DNA of 64,000 nucleotides, taken from NCBI RefSeq assembly GCF_036588685.1, contig NW_026963295.1, positions 124,001 to 188,000 of the forward strand, written 5' to 3'. The DNA comes from Mytilus trossulus. Lineage: Eukaryota > Mollusca > Bivalvia > Mytilida > Mytilidae. The position numbers and the translations under genes are program-made. Of the stretch, positions 11,111 to 23,000 are shown one piece after another (positions within the stretch are counted from its first letter, which is position 1; every line of letters starts with the position of its first letter). A model generated the notes under the pieces. That model was given only the letters and a program-made list of their open reading frames with translations, had not been told where the DNA came from and searched no databases.

Positions 11111-11364
11111 ATAGTAATTCAATTTTGGATGTAACGCGTCTTCTGATTAGCTTATTGTGTTTTGCCTATCAGCTCATAGTCATAACTGTTTCATGTGACC
11201 GTGACTTTAAAATGGAATTTAGAATGAAGGTGGTACAAAACACTACAGGAAGAACTCCCTGTAAAATCAGCTGAACGTTTTAATCACATTCTATTGTTAA
11301 GAAAATACGAAGCTTCTCAATGATTAATATTAGTGATTGTCAAACTGCTATACATGCAATAAAA

Positions 11365-11735
11365 TTGAGAATGGAAATGGGGAATGTGTCAAAGAGACAA
11401 CAACTCGACCACAGAAAAAACAACAGCAGAAGGGCACCAACAGGTCTTCAATGTAGCGAGAAATTCCCGCACCCGGAGACGTCCTTCAGCTGGTCCCTAT
11501 ACAAATATATACTACTTCAGTGATAATGAACGCCATACTAATTTCCGAATTGTACACAAGAAACTACAATTAAAAGTAATACAAGACTATCAAAGGCCAG
11601 AGGCTCCTGACTTGGGACAGGCGCAAAAATGCGGCGGGGTTAAACATGTTTATGAGATCTGAACCCTGCCCCTATAACCTCTAGCAAAGTTGAAAAGTAA
11701 ACGCATAACAATACGCATATTAAAATTCAGTTCAA
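11365..11735 (+). repeat. Dispersed repeat family B
   Basis: Near-complete copy of a ~370 bp repeat with GGAAATGGGGAATGTGTC, AAATTCCCGCACCCGGAG and CCTGACTTGGGACAGGCGC. A second long copy lies at 36315-36705 (+), with minus-strand copies at 43615-43915 and 48005-48345 and fragments at 48390, 48975 and 61145. Open frames across it are shared by all copies as repeat sequence, not as a gene. Confidence 0.85.
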
Positions 11736-11799
11736 GAGAAGTTCGAGTTTGATGTCAGGAGATGTAACCACCGAAAATAAACAAAATGACAATAATACA

Positions 11800-12570
11800 T
11801 AAATAACAACAGACTATTAGCAGTTAACTGACATGCCAGCTCCAGATTTCAATTAAACTGATTGAAAGATTATGATTTCACCATATGAATATCAGGCACA
11901 ATCCTTCCCGTTAGGTGTTTAGTATGATACCATCATAACATATATGAGAAGAACATAATCCGTGTCATGTCAACAACTGGTTTTTGAATAAATGTGTTTA
12001 GTTCCGTTGCAAAGACCCTATAAGTGAATCAATATTAACGCCAAAATATGCAATCTTAAATGACCCGACAACAGTATTGTAACTGTATCCCTTCTTAATA
12101 AATCTATTCAAAGGTTTTGTTAGTTTCTGAGATGAATACTGACATTTTTGTGCTTTATAAAGAATATTTTCATTAAAAATTAGATGTGAATTACCTGAAC
12201 GTATAAGAAGTCTGCATGTTCAGCTATATTTACGAAAGATGTCCTTATTCCAATGATAAAATTTAGTATATGTTTTGACTAGTTTGTGATATCGAAAACC
12301 CTGGTGTAATAATTTTTCAGTAATACATAAAGTTCTCTCGTTAAAATCTAAAACATTGTTACATACACGAGCGAATCGTACAAGTTGAGATATATAAACA
12401 CCGTAAGATGGTGACAAGGAAACCTCACTATCTAAAAATGGATAATTAACGATAGGAAATGAAAAATCATCTCTTTTATCGTAAATTTTAGTATTAAGCT
12501 TTCCGTAAGTGATATAGATATCAAGATCGAGGAAAGGGCAGTGGTCATTGTTAGTATTAGCAAAGTAAGT
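11800..12570 (-). pseudogene. Retroelement RT C-terminal relic (Penelope-like, tentative)
   Basis: On the minus strand the sequence reads NDHCPFLDLDIYI and KLNTKIYDKRDDFSFPIVNY (about 12550-12430). An open frame of 65 codons (12417-12220) then contains PSYGVYISQLVRFARVC and LLHQGFRYHKLVKT. This succession is characteristic of a reverse-transcriptase-bearing element abundant in molluscs and other invertebrates. I place it near the Penelope-like group from memory, without a search. Stops follow downstream, so it is a 5'-truncated dead copy. A relative of the same general type is at 56650-56990. Confidence 0.6.
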
Positions 12571-15070
12571 TTTTACCCCGATAATATGTCTGGTTCAAGT
12601 GTTTGGAAATTTTGATATGTTTGTCAAAGGGTCAGAGTAAATATATATATGAATAAGGACTGATTGTAAAAGTGTGTCTGTCTACTTGAATAACATAAAA
12701 ATGTGTTGCACAATTTGAAATAACGCGCCACGCGGATTATTCAGTGTGAACCACATTTTTGTTTAGTTATTTCTTCGTATACAAAAAATATATTACAGTC
12801 ATTCCTAAAATGTAAATACACTCTCCTTGCGTAAGAGGAAATGCTTCTCAAACCGTAATATAATTATTCTTTTTACTTTTCTATATTCGTTTTAAAAGAT
12901 GCTCAAATAGGTTTTCGTATTTCTTTTGTATTTTTATCGCCATATGTTAGGTTAATACCAACAAATACAAGTATATATTATCTAGTATTTCATTCTCAAG
13001 TTTTTTATCACTGTTTTGATCCCTCCAACAAGATGAGGGTGCAAATAACCCAGTAGAACTATCAGTTTTCGAATTAAAAAAAAACACAGAACAAGGATTG
13101 AAAAGTTAGACAAACTGTAGAAATATAATGTTAGTGATGATGAAAAAAACAAATAATTTCATGTTCTATGAATTTCGGTATGAAAATCACTGTAACTACT
13201 AATAAATTGTGTAAAGCTATAATTTCTCATTTTCTGTCAAATAAAATAATTAACAGAAAGTCAGGGTTTCATATATCTCATAGAGTCTTACATGCTACTG
13301 CACCACTTATATAAGGGCCTGCATTATATTTATTTCCAATTCACGATATTGACACAGATAAAAAAAACTTGTAACCGGATCCGTTACATACATACTATTT
13401 CAGAATTCTTATTGTCTACTTTACTTTTCTAAACAGAAATATTATCACTGCCTATCTGTATGGCATTAACATTTCTCAACTAATCTGGAGGTTAACCTAT
13501 TAGTTCCATGTAATGTATGATCTGATTTGCATAACAATGATTGAATATAATGGAAGGCATATGCAATGGGGCAGCAAACAAACCACATACAAATGTAAAA
13601 CCAAATCATATTTCCTTTCTCTTCGAATAAGGCAAAGTATTTCGGGTTCCTCTGCAAATCTTGTATAGACGAAACGCGAGTTTGGCATACACAATGATAA
13701 GGTTGGTAAATTTGATGGATTATTAATGGAGATTTTTCAAACATAATTACTGCTGAAGTTCATACACATAACTAGCACCGTACCTGGGTATATTTCGTGG
13801 TTAAACATGATTATGAGCGCTGAAACCCTTCCATAACGACAATTAGGTGAACAATAGTTGAAAAAGAGCATATTAATCACTGGCAAAAAAAACCAAAAAC
13901 AAACAATTTATTTTCGCATTACATAACTTGTTAAAGCAGATACATATAATGCATTTAATGATTTTGTAATTAAGTTAAAATCAATACTAATGCGTTTTCT
14001 CTCTGTGAAAGTTGTAAAAGATATTACATTTGCAATTCCATTCAAATTTTGCAGGATGGGGAGAAGACATCAACTTAATATAGTAAAAGAGGTTCTGAAA
14101 GAAAAGGATCAACTTTAATTTTCAATGAAATTGTGTTATGCATTATTTGTTTATTATTCTTTTTTTTCCCACGGAAACAATAATAAGAAACAAAGAAAGA
14201 AATGAATTGTGTAGGATGTTGATAGGACATATACATAAATTGGAAGAAGTGATTTTAAAAGGAAAGTATCAAGTTTAATTTTCAATGAAATTATGTTATG
14301 CATTTTTTGTAATTTATCCTTTTTATCTTTACACGGAAACACTAATATAAAACAAGGGATAGTTGAATTTTATTTGGAAACATGCATGATGGAAACACGA
14401 CATTTAACAGTATATTGAATTTGCAGATTATCATCACATGCATTTTTTGGTACAGCAGTTGATAAGCTTCTTACATTATGACATCCATAAAACATGTATA
14501 TATATCTATTGTTTTTTCTGAGATATCTAATTCCCTCATATTTGAAGCCTGACATGTATTGCCAAGTACAACAATAATGTGAAATATCAGCTCTGATTGA
14601 TGACTTCCTATCAGAATAATATGTAAAGGTAAAATTAAACATACGTATTTAATTTTCGTAACGATTTGCATAATGTGGGCGTTTACAAAGTTCGGTTGCT
14701 TCCGTGCAATACATTATTTGGTGCTTACATTTCTCAAAAAAGAAATTTCGATACTTCCCTGATCGCTTTAGCACCGGTTGACACCGCTACCCTGTGACAA
14801 CAATATCCAATACCTTGTATGTGGTTCAAAAAGTTTTTTTCTATGTCACTCACGAATTTGGCAAAATGAATAAAATATAAAACTGCTCGCTTTATCAAGA
14901 CTTCAAACCGCCAACCCATTTCAAAAATCATCAACACCTTGTATGTGGTTATAGAAGGTTTTCTTGTCACTCACCAAATTGGTAAAATGAATAGAAGATT
15001 GAGAGTTTATGATTATTAGACGGCAACCAAATTAACGTAAGAGATAAACTAACGGTTTGCAAGACTTTGA
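12571..15070. other. Intergenic stretch, only small repeats
   Basis: No gene seen. It holds a fragment of repeat family C near 13655-13695. An imperfect ~170 bp tandem duplication lies at 14090-14170 / 14255-14350, sharing AATTTTCAATGAAATT and TTATGCATT. A second pair at about 14815-14880 / 14935-14990 shares CCTTGTATGTGGTT. Minus-strand open frames here lack domain or splice support. Confidence 0.55.
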
Positions 15071-15081
15071 AGTGGTATATA

Positions 15082-16459
15082 TGTTAGCGGCAATACGTGA
15101 AATTATGCATTAAGCTTAAATCCTAGGCAATAAGCTAACGCCTAGACATTACGTTATTGCCTGAAATTTTCAGGCATTAAGCTTATTACCTGAAATCTGA
15201 TGATGATTATTCCTCCTAATGCCGAACAAAGTTTTAGGCAATACGTGAACTCTGGATTTTTTCTTTTTCATATCTAGTGATTTATTCTTCATATTAAGCG
15301 GTTTTTTAATTTTACTCCTAATATTATATGTGTAACTATTCCATCATTTGACAGTTTTTCAATTTAATTTAGCAATTTTAGTAGTTAAAAAACAGAATTA
15401 AGGTTGTATTTTTCTGACGTTTCGCTCTCGTTAAAATCTCGTTCTGGAATTATTTCCAAGACATGTAATACTAGTGGTAAATATCAATAATTTAAAAAAA
15501 AATGTTATAATCAAACTTCATTCAGTAAAAAAAATGTATTTAAAATAAGACGTTTTTAAGTTATAAATTTTCAAATCTTATTATCAATCGAGTCAATATT
15601 TTTAGCCAAAATATTTAGAAAACGGGTGCGGGGTACAAAAAATGATTTTACCAGAAAAAATGAACAAATATACATCCCATGTCACCATTCCTAGATATGT
15701 AATTTGCAATCATTTCAAACGAAAATGTTGAAACTATATGCATTGTGAACTAAAACAGAAAAAAATCCACTAATATATAAAACTTATTGACAGCATGGGC
15801 AATTTGACACGAAAAAGCCTCCAAATATGATAAAATTTATTTATATTAACACCAACCTTTATTTTTCTTAAGTTAATTTTTTTCAAATTGGTCCACTTCT
15901 TCTTCACTAATTATTGTCCACAGTTAAATAAACCTCAAAATCCGGTTAAGAAAAAAATAATTCTACAAATGTTTGGCCCCTCAGAGGTGTATATTTTTAC
16001 CTCATACTATTTTTTATCAAAAGTAGACAAAATGTAGATATGATCATTTGCTTACACCATTTTTCTTTTCTTCTAATTGGATAAGTAAGCTTTCTTTGTT
16101 AACAGTTCTACAACTTGTGATAACACAAATTTCTATTTAGTTTTCATATTTTCTCAAATATAAATTGATGAGTTTTGATCTAAATTACATATTTTAAAAG
16201 TGATTTTGTTTCCGGTAGATGACATTTTAAAATTAAGTTCTTATAATGTTGTTATGAATCGAATGTATTTTTATTTAAATGAATAAATGTCTTGCATTTT
16301 TATTTTAGGCATTAAGCTTAATACCTGCACACAATTTTCAGGATTTAAGACTAATGCCTAACAATATTTAGGCAATAGACTTACTTATGTACTGCCTAGG
16401 CGTTATCTTATTGCCTAAGATTTAAGATTAATGCCTAATTTCACTTATTGCCGCTAACA
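15082..16459. mobile_element. 1.38 kb TIR element with AAGCTT/GGCAATAAG palindromic ends
   Basis: The left end reads TGTTAGCGGCAATACGTGAA and the reverse complement of the right end reads TGTTAGCGGCAATAAGTGAA. The match continues about 70 bp through GCATTAAGCTTAAAT, GGCAATAAG and AACGCCTAG, then degrades. The ends are built from repeated GGCAATA and ATTAAGCTTAAT-like palindromes. Flanking bases are GTATATA on the left and TATATAATC on the right, so the target was TA-rich and a duplication of TA to TATATA is possible. The interior (about 15250-16300) is AT-rich and non-coding. Likely non-autonomous. Confidence 0.72.
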
Positions 16460-16962
16460 TATATAATCATTGGATTAATGTCCAACATCAAGTCAAGAGT
16501 GACTTATCATATGAATTTACTAAGGGTTGTGATTCATACGAAGATACCGTTAAATAATGGATATTGTCAGTTATAGAACGATTATATATGCTACGTTTAT
16601 TAACTATACATCTGTTATTTCGGTGCATAATTGTATCTAAGGTTTTTTATATGATGTAAATGGCGTGTTTTTTTTATATTTTCTAATACAACATCTGCAG
16701 GCACAAAAATCAATATAATAATGGATCTTGAAATAGATGATGGTCTCTTCCATACCATATAATATTCACCTCTTTTTGAGGAAATATTTGTTTAATAACA
16801 CTTGAAACTTTAAGCGTTTGTTTTAAAACAATAACTTCATAGGAAATGGTTCATAGTGCTGTGATTAGAATTAAAAATAAATATTAACATGATTAAGTAC
16901 TGACTTAAATTAAATGTTTGCATATTTGATTTCCCCGTAGTTAATGTGTGTTGCATTTCACA

Positions 16963-17029
16963 ATGCCTGTAATAATATTCACATTTTCCGTTATTATATC
17001 TGCAGGATATGCACAATTTGTTACTGAAG
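16963..17029 (+). CDS. Exon 1: signal peptide of the 5-Ig receptor
   Basis: The ATG at 16963 opens MPVIIFTFSVIISAGYAQF, with a likely cut after GYA. The donor is GAAG|GTAAGT in phase 1. A strong acceptor (TTTCCCCGTAG, ending 16940) lies just upstream, so a separate 5' untranslated exon probably exists. A short out-of-frame upstream ATG is at 16944. I chose this exon because its phase and hydrophobic core fit the first Ig exon 2 kb away. Confidence 0.7.
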
Positions 17030-20000
17030 GTAAGTTCTGGCAACTCCCACCTTTTAAAAATATATAAAGATATATACTAGCATGTATGTCAATTAAGTTC
17101 GTGAAGCTAAATTATGAAATGCTACACACATATACACTTCGGCATTTGTCTTTGTATTTGTCTTATACATTCAAATGATTATCAGTTTTCCATGGAATTA
17201 GACACAGAACCAGAACAATACTATTTGTTTAAAAAAAACAGATTTGTTCAATCATTCATAACATTGGATGAAAATATATTTGAACGAATCAAATTGAAAC
17301 CGACTATACCTATATTTTATGCAATGTAAAGAAAAGATAACAAAGGAAACAACAACAACCAAAAAGAAGAGAACACGATAGTAAATATATCCAAGATTGC
17401 AATAACAAACAAACGAACAACAGTTCCCCCACAATACACAGAGTAAGTTCGGACAACTCCCTCCTTTTAAAATATGTAAAGATATATGCTAGCACGTATG
17501 TCAATTAAGTTCGTAAAGCTAAATAACAAACTGTTACATGTATTTTACTCACGGAACTTGTCATTGCATTTGTCTTATGTATTAAAATGATAATCTTTCT
17601 TTCAAGGACTTCGAAACAATTAAACTTTAAAAAAGAAATTAGAATATTACATTCATTCATCACATCGAATAAAAATATATTTGAACGAATCATATTGAAA
17701 CCAATTTTAATAATAACCGAAAGTAACAAGAAGAAAAAACAACATACCTTTACCTCAATTCTCAATTGATAAATATATAAATCATTACACAATACATGCA
17801 TAGTTTCATTTTTCAAAAAGAGGATTGTACATGGATTTTCCCATTATTTTTGCTAATTACTTTCAATTAAATGTAGCGCTTAACGATTAAAAACAAATAA
17901 AAATCATTGACTTTTTCAAGTGTGAAGAGCCTTTCATGGCCGATTGCTTAAACATGTGAAAATGTAAGTTTGTAAAGTTTTCACCGCAACATTTTTCTAT
18001 CAAAAGACATCATAATGCTGTGCACAACATCTTTTTGTTGAGTTTAATTGACCAATGCTTCAACACTGAGCCGATATTGCGATAAGGGCGTAGTATGCTT
18101 CTCGAGAAATGCTACCGAATCATGATAGTCCACTCAATATTGACACCGATGGACGACTGTAAATACTAATGTTTATGCTAACGCGTCGCAAATAAACCTC
18201 ATTTGTGTTCCATTGTGTTCCAAAAGTCACCAATGGATGCCATCGAATCCTAGAATAAAATGCAGTTATCGCCTACAGATGACACACGTAATGATTTTAA
18301 CTATTCAGTTGTCAATTTCACATTTTTCTGATCGTAAGATATCCTTCGTCTAATCTTAGCTGTACCCTATTCCGATTGTACTTTTTTAATGAATGTGGGG
18401 TTCGGATTTCGGATGATGTATCAAATCCAAAAAGGCTTATTCTGTAAACACGTTTGGTCTCGTTCCTTTGTTGAATTGTGCAAAATGAACATTGTTAAAC
18501 TACTGTCATCAAATTTATAAAAAACAAACACAAGGCGTCCAACTCTCTGTCTTAATGCAATAGACAGGGACTTGTTAAAAAACTTTAAATGATACATAGT
18601 CTTTACATATTGTGAGCTATATTAATTGCAACAACGCACTTGTGTGACTCGATTCCGTTGATAATGTTCTTAATATACAAAAGCATTGCATTTTTGATGT
18701 TTTTGTCTGAGCTTATATAAGATTCATATGAGGGAAAACAAGTAAAACTGCGAGCGTCTGCTCACTGGTGATACCTCTCTGCAACTGGATAATTTTAATA
18801 GTGTAAAAATATGTAAGTGTTCGGTAAGCAGAAAGTTGTTGAATGCTAAATCTGACGACGCATCACCCAATAAAGCTGACTTATATAAGCCCCGAAACCA
18901 TTTTTCGGAATTCCTTATAATGTAGTTCTAAAAGAGGTAAAACAATATACTCCTATTTTTTCAAAGCTGGAGTATGATAAATATTAGAAAATAAGTTGAC
19001 ATTGCCTATGTCTCAAGTGACGAGGAATACCTACCGCGATGGTTTAATTTTCAGATCGTTTTGCTTTCAGGAAACAATCAGACAGATCAAGTTCATCGTC
19101 GAATCGGAGATGAAACAATACTGTATTGTCCTAGGAGTGCAGATGATTCTTCATTGACGTGGCTCGGACCACCTAATCTTATTCCATATACTGATGGTAA
19201 ACAAATAAATAATGATCTAAGGAAAAGTGATCGATTAGAAATTACCGGAAATCATTCAGAGGGAGAATTCAATCTACAAATTGTTAATATTACAATTGAA
19301 GACGAAGGGCTATACAGGTGTAGTGTTATTGTAAATGGATCTCCTCGTGAATATGATACAGAATTAAAAATAGAAAGTAAGATATTATTACAAATGTTTA
19401 GACTGCTTTGCTTATTTCAACCTCTAACAAATGTGTTATAAAACAAGGAAAATAACCTAGTTTGTAAATTTACAGAATCCACAAGTTTCTCATTCCTGCT
19501 GCGAAACTTAATATTTTCAAAAAATGGAATTTTGAAGTCAGTAAAAAACTTTATTTTACGTGGGTTGGAATATTTTTGTAAAGTAATATTGTTTTATTCA
19601 AAGATTTTTTTTCATATTAACAACATTTTCTGCATTGATAATACAAATATCAGAATTAATTGAAAGTAAGAATAGCATACATTTTGAATTAATGTTCTTG
19701 CAAAAATAATAACAAAATTAATTCAGATTACCTTAAGGCGCTGTTCATTAATCAGGATAATTAAAACAAACACATAAAACATAAACTGTGTCAGATTACA
19801 ATACTTAACTAAGAAATACAACAAAAATACCCACGATAAAAAAAGGTCAATACTAAGACAACACAACATTTTTTACAATAAAATCATGTTTCATTTTTTT
19901 CAGGATTGCCTACAGATCTGACTATAATCAATATGTCAAACGCACACCAACTATTTGGTATTGAACACACTGAGTTAATTTTAACTTGTTCAGTCAGAAG

Positions 20001-23000
20001 GGGAAATCCTGTTGAAATATTACAATGGACGCGGAACGGCATCAACATTCAGAACCAAAATGTGTCATTATTATTTTCAAAAGATAACGTTTCAGAAATA
20101 TCAATCCTTCAGTATTCATTTGTACTCTCCAGGGAACACCAGCAGGATAAATTCACATGCTCAGCAGAAAGTTCAATTACCAAGGAACCACTCTCCAAAA
20201 CAGTGAACATTAATGTGTATTGTACGTAAACGTATCATGTGTATTGTTTAAAGTGTTAAAAAGTAGGCAACCTAAATATATATTCATTATAATTTTTTTT
20301 AACGGAGTCAATGACTATATGATTTCGTAAGATTTTCATAATTAGCAAACATATTATCATTGAAAAGGAAAATGATGTGTACTATTAAATAAGTTAAGTC
20401 AATCACTTTAACGCATGTTATACAATAAACTTGGCAGAGGAAGGGTGTAAATGTACAATATTCACGTGGTATATTGCATGTAATTGTTATCATGTTACTT
20501 GCCATTCTCATGCAAAACATACAAGGTATATTGGTGTGTTCTTTGGTGTCTCAGGGTTCAACATATGGCAATATATTTATGTAGTTATTTGAACGTTTGT
20601 TACAACAGTAAAATTATTTGTCAAACATTTTTTACTATACACTTTCAGTTCGAATAAAGTACATTTTGTTAAACTATTACATCATTTCAAATTCATACTA
20701 GTATCCTTTCTTTTTTTTAAAGATAAACCTGCTATTGTAGCTGAATTGTATCCCTCTAATGAGGTGACAGAAGGCTCGGATATCTCAATGCAATGTAATG
20801 CTGATGCTAATCCTGAAGTACAGAAATACACATGGCAAAAGTATGACCATGTGGTTGCAATTGTTTCTGTTTATAATATAACAAAAATAGATCGATCACA
20901 AGCTGGGGAATACACATGTTCTGGATATAATGATCTTGGTGACAGTTCACACAAAATCAACATATCAGTACTTTGTAAGTATAACAATCTTACATATTTT
21001 CTTATGTTCATGATAAAACACAACACTACGACTGAAAAAAACTTACATGTATTCAGGTATAATACGAATTTCAGTTAATGCCTGAGTTGCGTCAGTATAC
21101 ATCAATTCTTTAACAGTTCGTTGCCATTTTGTCGATTGTTAAATTACAGAATGAAAGTCATCACTGTTTTGTTGTAACTATTTTGAACATGAAGGTTGTC
21201 AACAAAGCTGCTGAATCTTCCTATAATTCCGACTTACCTAAAATTCTCTAGATTTATGCTATAGTTTATGTTGTCATTTTGTTCGTGTGTTGCGACCTTG
21301 GTTGTTTGTTCGTCTTCCATTTTATTTACAAATACGTTATCACTAATTTTCTCAACTTTCTCTGTGATATGCTTAGATTAGTAATCATGGCAATACTCAT
21401 GTAAAAAAGCCTACAATTTTAAATGTGTGCAGCGGATACAGTGTTTATTTGAATGTATAATCAAATGGGTTTTTTCAACTTCAAAAGGTGTTATGCTAAC
21501 TTTCATAACAGTTCAACAATGCTTTGTTAAAAGAATCCGAGAAAAAAGTTCATTTCATTCGACGCAAATTTGTTTGACCAGAAACAGAAACAAAGTTATT
21601 TTGAAAATTCTTATTCTGTAGGTGATATGAAAAAAGTCTAATCACTTACAACATTACAAATTCGAAGGAAGTAATAGTAGTGAAGGACAAATCGTAATTA
21701 TAAAAATAAAAAAAAGATCCGTTTCAATTTTAGCAAGAAAAGCACTGATCTTTATTTCTCAAGTAAACGGAATATATATCTTTTTCGAGGGTTTGGAGGA
21801 CAGTTACATAATTGCATCCAATAGTACTGAACTGAATTCTTTGCTCCATTTAAAACGAAATTGCAAACGAACATTTCACTTAAATTAACTACAATTTAAT
21901 GGTCTTCCTTTATCTTTTGTCAATTTTTTTTCAAAGGAACCTACTGTCTACAAGAAAGTTTTTGCATCTAAGGTTTAATTTGTGTTGTCAATTAGAGTTA
22001 AAGATAAACAATTTTCTATTCTTTTCCAGTCTTGAAAGGTTGTAGGCAATAAGACGAAAATTCAATCGATAAAATGTTAACGCCGAGTATTATGTAGTTG
22101 TGTACTCATCAATACGATAAGTATAGATTATCATATACTTGTATAAAATTTTTCTAAAATTTTACAGTTCAATAACATAAAAAATATCAAAAGGCTATGA
22201 AAGGATTACTAGGTTTATTGACCAGATTCTTAAGAATTTCCATAGCGGGCAGATAAAGGTACCATTATTGACTGCTTCCGGAATGTAATCACATGCCTTT
22301 CCGTTAATTTCCGTGACGTTTACCCTTTATCGGCCCAAGGTTGTAATATCAGCCCAAGAGCCGGAGGCTCGAGGGCTGATATCATGAACGAGGGCCGATA
22401 AAGGGTATGATATGAAAAATGATATGTAATTATCTTTTTATCATATACTTTAGCAGAAGAAATACAGACAAGAAATATTAAAATTGAATTTTTGTTTGTC
22501 TTTGCACTTTCAGAAAATATTTACAGACAACCAAAACAAATTCTTTACTTTAATTGTTTTAGTGATAACAAGCATTTTATTTGTTTTTTCATGTTCTTCA
22601 ATAATATTGTCACCTCATTTATGTCTTTCAAAACAAGTTTAACTAAATTCATTTTTGCTCCTCATCTATTTTGGGAAAAGTCTTATCACTTTCCGTTTTC
22701 CGCGTTCTGTTGTCGTTTTCAATCAAATTTCCGGAAATGCACGAAGTTGCATGTGATAAACGTCACGGAAATTAACGGAAAGGCATGTGATTACATTCCG
22801 GAAGCAGTCAATAATGGTACCTTTATCAGCCCGCTATGGAAATTCTTAAGAATCTGGTCAATAAACCTAGTAATCCTTTCATAGCCTTTTGATATTTTTA
22901 AATGTTATTGAACTGTAAAATTTTAGTAATATTTTATACAAGTATATGATAAGGGATCGTTATATGAAAAAGATTATAATGAAAAAAATTTCGAAACACT

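Noticed and set aside
17114-17329. 71-codon frame with a leader-like start (MKCYTHIHFGICLCICLI) as the first exon of the Ig gene
   Set aside because: No suitable donor in phase 1; the 16963-17029 exon fits phase, leader and donor better.
22492-22884. 130-codon plus-strand frame
   Set aside because: Runs through the right arm of the inverted-repeat element; AT-rich, no domain.
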